Of a stretch of DNA of 64,000 nt, positions 32,770 to 43,815 are shown piece after piece (within the stretch, counting starts at the first letter, position 1; each line of letters starts with the position of its first letter). The position numbers were made by a program, and so were the translations under genes. The notes under the pieces were generated by a model that was not told the DNA's origin, did no database searches, and was given only the letters and a program-made list of their open reading frames with translations. Source of the DNA: Calothrix sp. PCC 7507 (lineage in GTDB: Bacteria; Cyanobacteriota; Cyanobacteriia; Cyanobacteriales; Nostocaceae); assembly GCF_000316575.1 (NCBI RefSeq), contig NC_019682.1, positions 5,144,001-5,208,000 of the forward strand, read 5' to 3'.

Positions 32770-33258
32770 TGGGGACTCACCTCACCCTTGTTAAAAGATT
32801 AAAGGTAGCTTCTCGAACACTAACCCGATCGCCTTGGAATCTTCCACGAGACGCGCATGTTCTTTAATCTTGGCTGCTAAAAAACCTGTGGCGTAGATAC
32901 GCTTAAAGCTATAGCTGCCATACAAAATCCTTCAAACTAACTTTCTTAAGCTGTACAAATGAGTGTAATTAGGTGATGAACTGGTGGAGACGATAGTTTT
33001 GTAAAAATCAAGCAGTCTAAAATTGCTCTATTAATTAATTTTGTAAAATGAACTCGTCTGAAAATTTACCAGACTTACTGTTGAGTACTTTCACATGAGG
33101 AATTCAGAATTCAGGAGCATGTGATATTCTGGCTCCTTATTTGGTTTTATTGTGCCGACTTACTTAGTCATATAGGTTAAAACAGTATTGATTGCTAAAA
33201 GTCTTGCATGAACAGAGTTCTACTCAGCACTGTTTTGATGAACCTAAAAAGCCAATGC
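32770..33258. other. Spacer with a possible degraded coding segment
   Basis: On the minus strand, about 32793-32933 reads RILYGSYSFKRIYATGFLAA then KIKEHARLVEDSKAIGLVFE and a stop, with a protein-like composition but no start. I cannot name a family. The remainder is AT-rich and shows nothing I can support. Confidence 0.4.
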
Positions 33259-33290
33259 AAAAAGACTCAAGTATTTCTACCTGAGCCTTT
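33259..33290 (-). terminator. Terminator after the RRM gene
   Basis: On the minus strand aggctcaggt pairs with acttgagtct around tagaaat (one G-U), followed by a TTTTT run. Position 56 nt after the stop of the RRM gene fits an intrinsic terminator. Confidence 0.7.
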
Positions 33291-33346
33291 CTGGATTTGA
33301 TTAAATTACTAGGACTAGGGAACTAAAAGGATTTAACCTAATTAGC

Positions 33347-33652
33347 TTAGTAACGGTTACGATTAAAGTTACCGCCGCCTCCCCGGTTACCGCCAAAGGA
33401 ACCTCTATCTTCCTTGGGCTTGGCTTTATTAACTTTGAGATCGCGTCCCATCCACTCAGCACCATCAAGTGCTTCGATGGCAGCTGTTTCTTCAGCTTCT
33501 GAACCCATTTCCACGAAAGCAAAGCCGCGCAGACGGCCTGTTTCACGGTCTGTAGGTAGCTGAACGCGTTTCACAGAACCATATTCTGCGAAAACAGCAC
33601 TCAAAGCATCTTGTGTAACTTCGTAAGAAAGGTTGCCTACGTAAACTGACAT
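33347..33652 (-). CDS. RNA-binding protein, RRM type with glycine-rich tail
   Basis: 101 residues: RNP2 VYVGNL (residues 3-8), RNP1 RGFAFVEM (residues 43-50), then a Gly/Asn/Arg-rich tail (GSFGGNRGGGGNFNRNRY). This is the class of cyanobacterial Rbp proteins, many of which are induced by cold. The core is very close to that of the RRM protein at 17593-17877, including VKRVxLPTDRETGRLRGFAF and LDGAEWMGRxLxVNKAKP. A spacer of more than 300 nt upstream, with a 5' leader, could carry cold regulation. Confidence 0.92.
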   Translation of the reverse strand: MSVYVGNLSYEVTQDALSAVFAEYGSVKRVQLPTDRETGRLRGFAFVEMGSEAEETAAIEALDGAEWMGRDLKVNKAKPKEDRGSFGGNRGGGGNFNRNRY

Positions 33653-33914
33653 GCAATGTCTCCAAAACCATAAGAGTGTAGAGATTTAGATTTCGGAGAG
33701 AAGTCTGTAAATACCAAAAGGAAAAGGCCTATCAATGCTAAAAACAAACGCTTTCGCCGAATCAATTCTCACCTCCTATCATTACACACAGATCGACTGT
33801 TAGGGTCATATCGCAAATAAATGTTATGAAACTTCACTTTAGCTCTTAGCTGGGATAAAAGGAGTTAGGAGTTATTTCCTTGTCTGTCGCAGGCCCCATT
33901 CCCAAAAACCCAAC
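33653..33914. other. Spacer between the RRM gene leader and the psaB terminator
   Basis: Holds the leader and promoter of the minus-strand RRM gene. No gene and no clear promoter box are seen. Confidence 0.4.
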
Positions 33915-33947
33915 AAAAAATCCCCTGCTGCAAAGCAGGGGATTTTT
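33915..33947 (-). terminator. Terminator after psaB
   Basis: A perfect 10-bp stem, atcccctgct / agcaggggat with loop gcaa (33920-33943), flanked by A-runs on one side and T-runs on the other. It is 30 nt past the psaB stop. The symmetric tracts would let it work on both strands. Confidence 0.9.
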
Positions 33948-33976
33948 ATTACTTACCTACAAAACTCGCAGCCGGA

Positions 33977-36202
33977 TCAACCGAACTTACCAGCAGTGGA
34001 GGCAATCAAGAACGCTGCGTAGGTGACAACATAGCCAACGGTGAAGTGAGCTAGACCAACTACACGAGCTTGAACAATTGAGAGAGCAACGGGCTTGTCT
34101 TTCCAGCGAACCAGGTTAGCTAGTGGAGTCCGCTCGTGTGCCCAAACAAGGGTTTCAATCAATTCTTGCCAGTAACCTCTCCAAGAGATTAAGAACATGA
34201 AGCCAGTCGCCCAAACTAGGTGTCCAAATAGGAACATCCAAGCCCAAACAGACAGGTTATTCACGCCGTAGGGGTTATAACCATTGATCAACTGAGCGGA
34301 GTTAGCCCAGAGATAGTCACGGAACCAGCCCATTAGGTATGTGGAGTTTTCGTTGAACTGAGCAACGTTACCTTGCCAAATACCTAGGTGTTTCCAGTGC
34401 CAGTAGAAGGTGAGCCAACCAACTGTATTCAGTGCCCAGAAGAGAGCGAGGTAGAAGGAATCCCACGCGGAGATGTCGCAAGTACCGCCACGGCCAGGAC
34501 CGTCACAGGGGAAGGCATAGCCGAAGTCCTTTTTATCGGGCATCAGCTTAGAACCACGGGCATCCAAAGCACCTTTGACCAAGATCAAGGTGGTGGTGTG
34601 CAGACCCAGGGCGATCGCATGGTGTACCAAGAAGTCGCCAGGGCCAATTGTTAAGAAGAGGGAGTTTGTGCCAGAGTTAATGGCATCCAGCCAGCCAGTC
34701 AACCAAACGTTAGCGTAGTTGGGGTAGGCTGTGTAGGCGACGCTATCGGGGTTAGACAGCAAGGTGTCTAAGCCGTAGAGTACCTTACCGTGGGAAGCTT
34801 GAATGAATTGAGCGAATACTGGCTCAATCAGGATTTGCTTTTCAGGAGTACCGAAAGCAACCACTACGTCGTTGTGGACGTACAAGCCAAGGGTGTGAAA
34901 GCCTAAGAAGAGAGATACCCAGCTGAGGTGAGAGATCAATGCTTCTTTGTGCTGTAACATCCGGTCGAGTACGTTGCCCTTGTTTTGTTCAGGGTCGTAG
35001 TCACGTACTAAGAAGATAGCACCGTGAGCGAAAGCACCAACCATCAGGAAAATTGCAATGTACTGGTGGTGGGTGTAAAGCGCTGCTTGGGTGGTGTAGT
35101 CCTTAGCAATGAAGGCATAGGATGGCAGCGAGTACATGTGCTGTGCCACCCAGGAGGTGACAACACCCAATGCTGCTAAGTGCCAACCTAATTGGAAGTG
35201 GAGAGAGTTGTTGTAGGTGTCATAAATACCTTGGTGAGGTAAGTTGAACGGACCTTCAACAGGTTTGCCAAAGAAAGTTTTGGCATTCAATGCTTCTTTG
35301 AGACTGTGACCAATCCCAAAGTTGGTCCGGTACATGTGACCGGCAATAATGAACAGTACGGCGATCGCCAAGTGGTGATGAGCGATGTCGGTCAACCACA
35401 GGGATTCTGTCTGAGGATGGAAACCACCCAAGAAAGTCAGAATCGCAGTTCCTGCACCAGTGGAAGTACTAAATACATGACCAGCGGTGTCAGGGTTTTG
35501 AGCGTAAACACCCCAGTTACCTGTGAAGAAGGGTGTTAAACCTGCTGGGTGTGGTGCTGTAGACAGAAAGTTATCCCAACCTACGTGCTGTCCGCGAGCT
35601 TCGGGGATAGCAACGTGAATCAAGTGACCAGCCCAAGCTAGAGAGCTAACGCCAAATAAACCTGCCAAGTGGTGGTTCAGGCGGGATTCAGCACTCTTAA
35701 ACCAAGCCAAGCTGGGACGGAACTGGGGCTGCAAGTGCAACCAACCAGCAAACAAGAACAAGGATGCGAACAATAGCAGGAACACAGAACCAGTGTATAG
35801 TTCGGTGTTTGTCCGCATACCGATGGTGTACCACCAGTGGTAGACACCAGAGTAAGCAATGTTTACTGGACCACTAGCACCAGCTTGGGTAAAAGCTTCA
35901 ATCGCTGGTTTACCAAAGTGGGGGTCCCAAATCGCGTGGGCGATGGGGCGGACATGCAGGGGATCTTTAATCCACTGTTCAAAGTTACCTTGCCAGGCTA
36001 CGTGAAACAGGAGGCTGGATGCCCACAGGAAGATGATTGCCAAGTGACCGAAGTGAGTGGCGAAAATCTTTTGGTAAAGATTTTCTTCCGTTATGCCATC
36101 GTGGCTTTCAAAGTCGTTACCTGTAGCGATCGCATACCATATCCGACGTGTACTCGGATCCTGTGCGAGATCCTGGCTAAATTTGGGAAATTTTGTTGCC
36201 AT
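33977..36202 (-). CDS. psaB: Photosystem I P700 apoprotein A2
   Basis: 741 residues, standard PsaB length. Eleven membrane helices in the thylakoid bind chlorophyll, carotenoid, phylloquinone and half of the FX iron-sulfur cluster; with PsaA it forms the reaction-centre heterodimer. The FX loop [12 protein letters not shown] is near residues 557-568, with the next helix [20 protein letters not shown]-terminal [20 protein letters not shown] is typical. It lies 166 nt downstream of psaA and is surely co-transcribed with it. Confidence 0.99.
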   Translation of the reverse strand: MATKFPKFSQDLAQDPSTRRIWYAIATGNDFESHDGITEENLYQKIFATHFGHLAIIFLWASSLLFHVAWQGNFEQWIKDPLHVRPIAHAIWDPHFGKPAIEAFTQAGASGPVNIAYSGVYHWWYTIGMRTNTELYTGSVFLLLFASLFLFAGWLHLQPQFRPSLAWFKSAESRLNHHLAGLFGVSSLAWAGHLIHVAIPEARGQHVGWDNFLSTAPHPAGLTPFFTGNWGVYAQNPDTAGHVFSTSTGAGTAILTFLGGFHPQTESLWLTDIAHHHLAIAVLFIIAGHMYRTNFGIGHSLKEALNAKTFFGKPVEGPFNLPHQGIYDTYNNSLHFQLGWHLAALGVVTSWVAQHMYSLPSYAFIAKDYTTQAALYTHHQYIAIFLMVGAFAHGAIFLVRDYDPEQNKGNVLDRMLQHKEALISHLSWVSLFLGFHTLGLYVHNDVVVAFGTPEKQILIEPVFAQFIQASHGKVLYGLDTLLSNPDSVAYTAYPNYANVWLTGWLDAINSGTNSLFLTIGPGDFLVHHAIALGLHTTTLILVKGALDARGSKLMPDKKDFGYAFPCDGPGRGGTCDISAWDSFYLALFWALNTVGWLTFYWHWKHLGIWQGNVAQFNENSTYLMGWFRDYLWANSAQLINGYNPYGVNNLSVWAWMFLFGHLVWATGFMFLISWRGYWQELIETLVWAHERTPLANLVRWKDKPVALSIVQARVVGLAHFTVGYVVTYAAFLIASTAGKFG

Positions 36203-36368
36203 AGGTTTGATAATTCCTCTGACCTTTAGCCATCAGGTATCAGTTCAATTTCGTATTTTAGATTTTTGATTTTGGATTGAATCTAAAACCTGTCTTAGAA
36301 AGTTCTGATCGCCGGAAGCCGGCGCTCAGACTTTCCGCAAAATCCAAAATCCAAAATTTTGCTGGTTG
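36203..36368. other. psaA-psaB intergenic region with repeat hairpins
   Basis: ttttagatttttgattttgg (36258-36277) faces ccaaaatccaaaat (36343-36356) around a gatcgccggaagccggcgct hairpin. The structure could influence relative psaB expression, though these repeats are common in other spacers. Confidence 0.5.
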
Positions 36369-38627
36369 CTACCCTACTGAAAGGATGTGTGCATGGAAGA
36401 AAGCCCAGGTTGTGGCGATCCCTCCTAGGAGGTAGTGAGCCACACCTACCGCCCGACCCTGAGTGATGCTCAGAGCGCGAGGCTGAATTGTTGGTGCTAC
36501 TTTTAGTTTATTATGTGCCCAAACAATGGACTCGATGAGTTCTTGCCAGTAGCCGCGACCACTGAACAGGAACATCAAGCTGAATGCCCAAACAAAGTGA
36601 GCACCCAAGAAGATGAGACCGTAAGCAGACAGCGCACTTCCGTAGGAGTTGATTACCTGTGAAGCTTGCGCCCACAAGAAGTCACGCAACCAGCCGTTGA
36701 TGGTGATGGCACTTTGGGCAAAGTTACCACCAGTGATGTGAGTCACATTACCTGCTGAGTCTACCGTTCCCCAGACATCTGATTGCATCTTCCAGCTGAA
36801 GTGGAAAATCACAATAGATATGGAGTTATACATCCAGAATAGTCCGAGGAACACATGGTCCCAACCAGACACTTGACATGTGCCGCCACGACCTGGCCCG
36901 TCGCAAGGGAAACGGAAGCCCAAGTTAGCCTTGTCTGGAATCAGACGAGAACTGCGGGCAAACAGCACACCCTTGAGCAGGATGAGGACAGTAACGTGAA
37001 TGGTGAAGGCGTGAATGTGGTGAATCAGGAAGTCAGCTGTACCCAGGGGAATAGCTGCTGCTGCCACTTTACCGCCTACCGCCAGCACACCGCCGCCAAA
37101 CACATGACTGACCGACTCTAATGCATTGGGTGCAGTTGTACCAGGAGCCAAGGCGTGGATATTTTGTATCCACTGAGCAAAGACTGGTTGCAACTGAATC
37201 CCTGTATCAGAGAACAGGTCTTGGGGACGACCCAAGGCACGCATGGTGTCGTTGTGGATGTACAGTCCAAAGCTATGAAAGCCGAGGAAAATAGACACCC
37301 AGTTGAGGTGAGAGATGATCGCATCCCGGTGACGAATCACCCGATCCAGAACGTTGTTTTGGTTCACAACAGGATCGTAATCCCGCACCATGAAGATGGC
37401 AGCATGAGCAGCACCGCCGACGATCAGGAAGCCACCGATCCACATGTGGTGAGTGAATAAGCACAACTGCGTAGCGTAGTCAGTTGCCAAATATGGGTAG
37501 GGAGGCATCGCGTACATGTGGTGCGCGATGATGATGGTCAAGGAACCCAAGAAGGCAAGGTTAGTTGCCAGTTGAGCGTGCCAAGATGTGGTCAGGTTTT
37601 CGTAAAGACCCTTGTGACCTTCACCGGTAAAAGGACCTTTATGGTTTTCCAGAATCTCTTTGATGCTGTGACCGATACCCCAGTTAGTGCGGTATTGATG
37701 ACCGGCAATGATGAAGATTACAGCGATCGCCAAGTGGTGATGAGAAATATCTGTCAACCACAAGCCGCCTGTCACTGGGTTTAGACCGCCTTTGAAGGTG
37801 AGGAAGTCTGAATAAGCACCCCAGTTCAAAGTGAAGAAAGATGCTATACCACTAGCAAACCCAGGGAATTGCTCAATCAACAAGTCTTTGTTCAGGATGA
37901 ACTCATGGGGCAAGGGCACATCTTTAACGGCGACACCTGCATCCAATAGCTTGTTAATTGGTGCGGACACATGGATTAAGTGACCTGCCCATCCCAAAGA
38001 ACCAAGACCTAGCAAAATTTGCAAGTGATGATTCAGCATCGACTCCACATTCTGGAACCACTCCAGTTTGGGAGCTTTCTTGTGGTAATGGAACCAACCA
38101 GCAAACAAGAACAATGCTGCTAATACCAAACCACCAATGGCTGTGCAGTAAAGCTGGAATGAGTTTGTCACACCCCAACCACGCCAAATCTGGAAGAAGC
38201 CAGAAGTGGTTTGAATACCGTAGAATCCACCACCGACATCAGCATTCAAAATGCCTTGACCAAAAATAGGCCAAACAACTTGAGCACTAGGTCTTACGTT
38301 CAAAGGATCGCTTAACCAAGCCTCATAGTTGGAAAACTTCGCGCCGTGGAATAGCGCCCCGCTCAACCAGATAGCCACTACGGCCAAGTGACCGAAGTGT
38401 GCAGCGAATATCTTGCGGGATATCTCTTCTAAATCGCTCGTGTGTGTATCAAAATCGTGGGCGTCAGCATGAAGGTTCCAAATCCACGCGGTGGTTTTGG
38501 GACCTCTGGCTAGAGATTTGGCGAAGTGTCCTGGTTGCGCCCATTTTTCAAATGAGGTAGGTACAGGATCGTTATCGACAATCACTCTTGCTTTTTTTGC
38601 CTCTCGCTCCGGAGGACTAATCGTCAT
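36369..38627 (-). CDS. psaA: Photosystem I P700 apoprotein A1
   Basis: 752 residues, standard PsaA length. It starts [20 protein letters not shown] and has eleven membrane helices. The FX-binding loop [20 protein letters not shown] is near residues 574-593, the A-branch chlorophyll-binding region is preserved, and the C-terminus [16 protein letters not shown] is as in the family. First gene of the psaAB operon; its promoter lies in the spacer that follows on the + coordinates. Confidence 0.99.
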   Translation of the reverse strand: MTISPPEREAKKARVIVDNDPVPTSFEKWAQPGHFAKSLARGPKTTAWIWNLHADAHDFDTHTSDLEEISRKIFAAHFGHLAVVAIWLSGALFHGAKFSNYEAWLSDPLNVRPSAQVVWPIFGQGILNADVGGGFYGIQTTSGFFQIWRGWGVTNSFQLYCTAIGGLVLAALFLFAGWFHYHKKAPKLEWFQNVESMLNHHLQILLGLGSLGWAGHLIHVSAPINKLLDAGVAVKDVPLPHEFILNKDLLIEQFPGFASGIASFFTLNWGAYSDFLTFKGGLNPVTGGLWLTDISHHHLAIAVIFIIAGHQYRTNWGIGHSIKEILENHKGPFTGEGHKGLYENLTTSWHAQLATNLAFLGSLTIIIAHHMYAMPPYPYLATDYATQLCLFTHHMWIGGFLIVGGAAHAAIFMVRDYDPVVNQNNVLDRVIRHRDAIISHLNWVSIFLGFHSFGLYIHNDTMRALGRPQDLFSDTGIQLQPVFAQWIQNIHALAPGTTAPNALESVSHVFGGGVLAVGGKVAAAAIPLGTADFLIHHIHAFTIHVTVLILLKGVLFARSSRLIPDKANLGFRFPCDGPGRGGTCQVSGWDHVFLGLFWMYNSISIVIFHFSWKMQSDVWGTVDSAGNVTHITGGNFAQSAITINGWLRDFLWAQASQVINSYGSALSAYGLIFLGAHFVWAFSLMFLFSGRGYWQELIESIVWAHNKLKVAPTIQPRALSITQGRAVGVAHYLLGGIATTWAFFHAHILSVG

Positions 38628-39198
38628 TCGACCTCCTCTCTAGATAAGGAATGAGGAATCATGAAACCACAAAGTAAACAATTATCGCGTTCTCCAGAAT
38701 TTATTCTAGAGCAGCGACTAAGACTCGATGTGGAAATTTGTTTCTGTTGAATTATAGGGTCTTAACTTGTACATTGTTGGAGAGATGTTAACAATAATTC
38801 AAAATCACTGAAATAATTGCCTGAGCTAGCTTTTAAGTGCAAACTAATCTGCAAAAAGTCAATAGATTATTCATTTTATTTACAAAGGATCATAATTCGT
38901 AAAACATATCCTTTGAGCCGCCCAGAAGCTTGAGGGCAGGGGACAGGGAGCAGGGGGAGATAAGGAGAATAACAAAGAGCAGGGAGCAGGGAGAGCAGGA
39001 GGAGCAGGGGGAGATGAGGAGAATAACAAATGCCCAATGACGCCAGTTTGCTCAAGTCGGGAAACCCTTCCTGTGCAACTGGCTCCCCAATGCCCAATGC
39101 CCCAAAGTAGAGATTTCTTCTTTTAGGCTATGGTTCCCTATAGACATTTTGAGCCAAAATAATCTGTCAGTTGTTAAAGACTATCCTGGGTGGAAGGC
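38628..39198. other. psaA upstream region and G-rich repeats
   Basis: 38628-38880 is AT-rich and should carry the psaA promoter and leader; I cannot place boxes with confidence. 38935-39030 is purine-rich, built of gggagcagggggagataagg units with ggagaataacaaa repeats. No gene seen. Confidence 0.5.
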
Positions 39199-40677
39199 AT
39201 GAACTCGTGGCAGAAGACAGTGTTAAAGAATCTCCTCGCCAAGAGGTTCGCTCTTTTTAGATGGCTTATGACATTTTTACTGGTCTTAAGTTTGACCAGT
39301 TGTGGAGAAAAAGCTGTTAGCCAAGACGTGTCTATTGGCGATAGAGAAAACCCGCAGCCGATTTCTAAGCAGTTTTCGGAAGTTTCACCACCGTCTGTAA
39401 TTCAAGACTTGCGGTCAACTTTGGAAGTTTATCAGCCACAAGTGACTATTGTTACACCCAAAGCTGATGAAGTCCTGGAAGATAATGGGGTTAAAGTCCG
39501 GTTGCAAGTTAAGGATCTACCGATATTTAAGAACCCACAACTCGGACTTGGTCCTCACTTAGAGGTAATTCTTGATAATCAACCTTCTCAAACTGTTTAT
39601 GACCTAAATCAGCCCTTAGTTTTACCAGACTTATCCCCAGGTACTCATACTCTGCGTGTTTTCGCGTCCCGTCCTTGGGATGAAAGCTTTAAAAATGAGG
39701 GCGCTTACGCTCAAACCACATTTCACATTCTGGCCAAAACAGAAGACAATAAACCCGATTTAGCTTTACCACTGCTGACTTATAACAGCCCTGAAGGTGA
39801 CTATGGGGCGGAACCAATTTTACTAGACTTTTACTTAACTAACGCCCCATTGCACCTTGTTGCGACAGAAAATCCCAACGACGAAATTAGTAATTGGCGC
39901 ATCCGTTGCACGATTAATGGTGAAAGCTTCGTTTTTGATCGCTGGCAAGAAGTTTACCTGAAAGGCTTCAAGCCAGGAAAAAATTGGGTCAAACTAGAAT
40001 TTCTTGATAACCAGGGTGCTCCTGTCAAAAACGCTTTCAACACGATAGTTAGATTAATTAACTTCCAACCCAAGGGTCGAGACACTCTGTCGAGAATTGT
40101 GAGAGGAGAACTCAGTGCAGATCAGGTGCGTGGTATCGTAGATCCAAATTACACTGTTGAGATAGAGCCTACTGAGCCTATACCCACGCCCAGTCCGATG
40201 GCAACTCCGGAGGTTAAAGAAACCCCGCCAATTCCGGAAACTGAGGTTCCAGAGAGACCCAAAACCCAGTCAGAACAACCAAAGCCAGAATTGCCTGAAA
40301 TAGTTGTACCATCTCCTGGGTTGACGCCAGAACCACAACCAGAGGTAATACCAATACCCGAAGCGACTCAATTGCCTGAAATAGTTGCACCATCTCCTGG
40401 GTTGACGCCAGAACCGCAACCAGAGGTAACGCCAACACCCGAAGCAACTCAATTACCTGAAATAGTGACCCCGAAGCCACAAAGACGGAAATTTAGCGAA
40501 TATTTCCAGCGTCGCCCACGTCCCACGACTGCACCAACTCCCACGCTACCAGAAGCGCCGCTGGAGGTAAAACCAAAACCTGAAGAACAACTAAACCAAC
40601 CGGAAAATAGCCCTCTTCCCACGGCTACGCCATCTCCCAGCTTGTCGCCTACTCGACAACCAACAGGAGGACAATGA
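39199..40677 (+). CDS. Putative lipoprotein with proline-rich C-terminal repeats
   Basis: 492 residues from ATG 39199, preceded by GTGGAAGG; a GTG at 39190 is possible but less likely. The signal peptide LMTFLLVLSLTSCGE ends in a lipobox (L-T-S-C), so the protein is probably lipid-anchored. Residues about 85-300 look like beta-sandwich domains (VTIVTPKADEVLEDNGVKVR, LSPGTHTLRVFASRPWDE). The tail is Pro/Glu-rich with two near-identical copies of LPEIVxPSPGLTPEPQPEV, a possible wall- or polymer-spanning segment. I do not recognise a defined family. Confidence 0.8.
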   Translation: MNSWQKTVLKNLLAKRFALFRWLMTFLLVLSLTSCGEKAVSQDVSIGDRENPQPISKQFSEVSPPSVIQDLRSTLEVYQPQVTIVTPKADEVLEDNGVKVRLQVKDLPIFKNPQLGLGPHLEVILDNQPSQTVYDLNQPLVLPDLSPGTHTLRVFASRPWDESFKNEGAYAQTTFHILAKTEDNKPDLALPLLTYNSPEGDYGAEPILLDFYLTNAPLHLVATENPNDEISNWRIRCTINGESFVFDRWQEVYLKGFKPGKNWVKLEFLDNQGAPVKNAFNTIVRLINFQPKGRDTLSRIVRGELSADQVRGIVDPNYTVEIEPTEPIPTPSPMATPEVKETPPIPETEVPERPKTQSEQPKPELPEIVVPSPGLTPEPQPEVIPIPEATQLPEIVAPSPGLTPEPQPEVTPTPEATQLPEIVTPKPQRRKFSEYFQRRPRPTTAPTPTLPEAPLEVKPKPEEQLNQPENSPLPTATPSPSLSPTRQPTGGQ

Positions 40678-40774
40678 AGAAGAAAGGGAGCAGGGAGCAG
40701 GGGGAGAACCCCATAAATAAATGTTCTCTTATCTCTTCGGCCAGTCCTTGGCGGAATTCAAAATACCCTACTGA

Positions 40775-41689
40775 TTAACCAAAGATACTTAACTGCAAAT
40801 CATGAGCTAAAGCTTCGATAAAAGCGATCGCTACTACAGGATTACCTATACTATCTAAGGCGGGACTGTAACAAGCGATCGCTCCTTCACCTGGTACAAG
40901 TGCTAAAAGTCCACCACCAATCCCCGATTTCATCGGTAGACCAATTTTGACAGCAAACTGGGCAGAGGCTTCATACAAACCGCAGGTTAACATCAAAGCA
41001 TTGACAATCCGGCGATTTTTTGGTTTTAGAATGCCATGCTCACAAGCTAAGAGTTTTCCCAACAGTGCTAAATCTGCAACTGTTCCCGAAAGACAGCATA
41101 TTTGCTCGTAAGCGTCAAGGGCTATTTCCAGATTTTTTAGATGCCCGGTTGAGTTAAGATGATGAGCGATCGCCTGATTAGCTGGCGAGCGAGTCAATCT
41201 TACCGAAGCTAACATCACCTCATCCAAGATTAGCTGACAACCTGCTAATTGATTGAGCCATTCACAAAACCGTTGAGTACTGTTACTAGCGTCACTTCCT
41301 GGTAACTTATCAGCGAGGGTAATTGCCCCGCTATTAATCATCGGATTGCGAGGGCGACCACCATCAGCAATTAGTTGCTCTAAAGAATTAAATGATACCT
41401 CAGATGGTTCAACCCCAACCCACTGCAATACCTTGTCTGCTCCCAGATGTTCCAGGAGATACAGCATCAAAAATGGCTTAATGGTACTCATTAGTGGAAA
41501 CACAAAATCCCTATCCCCAAGGCTGATAGCTTTTCCTGATTCACCACAAATGTGAACCGCAAACCAACAAGGATTAGCCACAGCTAATTGCGGGATGCGA
41601 TCGGGAACTCTTCCTCGTTTAGCCTGGATTGTAGCTTGTTGTATCCAGGGTGATATTTGTGTAGTGGTTAATTTGTCAAGTCGTCTCAA
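40775..41689 (-). CDS. glsA: Glutaminase (serine-dependent, beta-lactamase-like)
   Basis: 304 residues, usual length for bacterial glutaminase A. It hydrolyses glutamine to glutamate and ammonia. The catalytic Ser-x-x-Lys is in FPLMSTIKPFLMLYLLE. The conserved motifs GRPRNPMINSGAI, ICCLSGTVADLALLGKLLA, RIVNALMLTCGLYEASAQFA and LPMKSGIGGGLLALVPGEGA match the family. Stand-alone on its strand. Confidence 0.95.
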   Translation of the reverse strand: MRRLDKLTTTQISPWIQQATIQAKRGRVPDRIPQLAVANPCWFAVHICGESGKAISLGDRDFVFPLMSTIKPFLMLYLLEHLGADKVLQWVGVEPSEVSFNSLEQLIADGGRPRNPMINSGAITLADKLPGSDASNSTQRFCEWLNQLAGCQLILDEVMLASVRLTRSPANQAIAHHLNSTGHLKNLEIALDAYEQICCLSGTVADLALLGKLLACEHGILKPKNRRIVNALMLTCGLYEASAQFAVKIGLPMKSGIGGGLLALVPGEGAIACYSPALDSIGNPVVAIAFIEALAHDLQLSIFG

Positions 41690-42417
41690 CAGTAATACTA
41701 TCCTTAGAGATTTTTTTTATTTTTGTTCCAGTTTTTTGTTTGATAAAAAAGGGCTATTTCTGGGCTTACTAGTTCTCATATTTGACTCCGAACTGTTTTT
41801 TATGTCTTCGATGTATGTCAGCTTATTTGCTTTTTGATACAACAATTTTGAAACTTCAGTAGTGATTTTATGATTGTATAGCAATCCGATTTGATTTTTG
41901 AACTTAGGTGCGTGGTGCGCGCAGCGCAAGCGCGATAGGCAATAGGTAACAGATAATACCATTTCACTTTCACTTTAATAATGATACAGATGCGTTGGTA
42001 AGGGCACGGCCATGCCGTGCTACTGCGAGAAATCTTTCTATATCAGAGTGTTTTTGTGAATTGGTATAAGACTGAATTTAGGTTAATTGTGAATATATAG
42101 GAATCCGATTTGAGTTTTGAACAAAATCTAAGTATTTTTAGGCATTGCCCATCAAAACCCGGAATATCCTGGGCAATGTCCTACGTAATATTTCAAAAAT
42201 CAAATACTAGTCCTATAACTAGGTGCGTTATGGATTAATTATCAAGATTTTTCTGGGCTATACTATCAGTAAATGTCGCTGTCCGGAATTATTCCTTTGA
42301 CTCTAACTATCGCTGAAATAATCTCTAAGCTAGACACAGAATACTTTATAAATATTCGGGCAATTAAAAATAATCTAACCCTGGCGAGATGCTCCCATTG
42401 TCATATCTCTAAACTTT
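41690..42417. other. Spacer with MITE fragments and palindromes
   Basis: 728 nt. Contains a lone left terminal repeat (tagcaatccgatttgatttt, 41879-41898), a palindrome gggcacggccatgccgtgct (42002-42021) also seen near 27351, and a complete MITE at 42097-42216. The short frames here do not look like genes. Confidence 0.6.
42097..42216. mobile_element. MITE-like element, 120 bp
   Basis: Ends are imperfect inverted repeats: ataggaatccgatttgagtt at the left and aaatcaaatactagtcctat at the right (about 25 bp each). The interior carries an inverted pair (aggcattgcccatc / cctgggcaatgtcct). No reading frame. Elements with the same ends are at 59841-59977 and 62841-62967. Confidence 0.75.
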
Positions 42418-43815
42418 ATGGATTCTGTTCAGATTGAAATAGATGAAGTTACAACTATAGAAATTCCCCAAATTGCCACATCTCAAACAGCAATCTCGTC
42501 TACCACAAAACTCAGCCCTTTTGTTTATAAAAATGCTATTCGCACCAGTTTAAGAGCATCTACTGCAGATAGTGTGTTCGCTGCGGTTTTCTCCATGACT
42601 ACTGGTGGAATTTTACTCAGTAATTTTTTAGTAGAGTTGAATGCTAGTCCAGTGATATTTGGGATGCTTTCTTCTATCCCCATGCTGGTAAATCTCATTC
42701 AACCTTTGGGTGCTTACTTGTCGGAACGCACTACCAGCCGCTTTCAGTATTCCCTTTTGACTTTTGGACTTTCTCGGCTACTGTGGTTAATTCTCGCCAT
42801 TGGTATTACTAGTACAAACTTGGGAAAAGTGACTTCTGAGCAATTGGTAGTATTGACACTGTTGATTGTTTTATTCAGCCATCTTTTAGGCGGACTAGGA
42901 AGTGCATCATGGCTGAGTTGGATAGGAGTAATTGTTCCCCGGAAATTACGAGGTAGGTATTTCGGGATTCGCAATAGTGCAGCGAGTCTGACTAATTTGG
43001 TTTGTGTACCTTTGGCGGGTTTTGCTGTATCTCATTGGTATAGAGGGACTTTACAAGGTTATGGGGTGGTTTTGCTTGTAGGTATTGTGTGTGGGCTAAT
43101 TGGATTGGGGTGTCAGTATTTTAAGGTGGATGTGAATCCACAAATGCCAAATTCTGCTTTTGTTAAGTGTCTGCAAAAAACTGAGATTCAACCAGATGCT
43201 GAATCTCCATCTTCACCCCAGACTTCCAACCCAGAAAGCTTTTGGAAAAATTCTAACTTTTTGAGGTTTCTACTTTATTTCAGCTTATGGATGCTGGCTG
43301 TGAATCTCAGTGCGCCATTTTTTAACTTCTATATGCTGGATACACTGAATCTGGATGTCAGCTGGGTGACTTTATATGGCAGTTTGCAGGCGGGGGCTAA
43401 TTTGCTGATGCTGATTTTGTGGGGTAAGTTGGCAGATAAAATAGGCGATCGCCCCATTCTACTAATTATCGGCATTCTGGTTGCAATCATACCTCTACTG
43501 TGGCTGGGTATTAGTGCTAATTCTTTGGATATTTGGCTGTGGTTGCCATTGTTACATATTTTCGCGGGTGGGACTTGGGCGGCGATTGATTTGTGCAACA
43601 ACAATATGCAACTGGGAATTGCGCCAGTGAAAAACGGGTCGATTTATTTTGCGATCGTTGCTGCTGTGGGTGGAATTAGTGGTGCTTTGGGCACAACCAT
43701 CGGCGGCTTCTTAGCACAATTTACTGAATATGGAGGCTTATTAGGATTATTTGCCTTCTCTAGCCTAATTCGATTAGTGGCACTTGTCCCACTGATTTTT
43801 GTGCAAGAACGCTGA
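42418..43815 (+). CDS. MFS transporter
   Basis: 465 residues with about 12 hydrophobic segments split by a polar loop near residues 240-275 (QKTEIQPDAESPSSPQTSNP). The N-terminal cytosolic tail (1-50) is acidic. GIRNSAASLTNLVCVPLAGF and WGKLADKIGDRPILLIIG resemble MFS loop motifs (D-x-x-G-x-R-P-l). Substrate unknown; no neighbouring gene suggests one. Confidence 0.82.
   Translation: MDSVQIEIDEVTTIEIPQIATSQTAISSTTKLSPFVYKNAIRTSLRASTADSVFAAVFSMTTGGILLSNFLVELNASPVIFGMLSSIPMLVNLIQPLGAYLSERTTSRFQYSLLTFGLSRLLWLILAIGITSTNLGKVTSEQLVVLTLLIVLFSHLLGGLGSASWLSWIGVIVPRKLRGRYFGIRNSAASLTNLVCVPLAGFAVSHWYRGTLQGYGVVLLVGIVCGLIGLGCQYFKVDVNPQMPNSAFVKCLQKTEIQPDAESPSSPQTSNPESFWKNSNFLRFLLYFSLWMLAVNLSAPFFNFYMLDTLNLDVSWVTLYGSLQAGANLLMLILWGKLADKIGDRPILLIIGILVAIIPLLWLGISANSLDIWLWLPLLHIFAGGTWAAIDLCNNNMQLGIAPVKNGSIYFAIVAAVGGISGALGTTIGGFLAQFTEYGGLLGLFAFSSLIRLVALVPLIFVQER

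Noticed and set aside
41717-41962. 81-codon frame on the minus strand before the MFS gene
   Set aside because: Its first half crosses repeats and a MITE end, and no conserved motif is visible.
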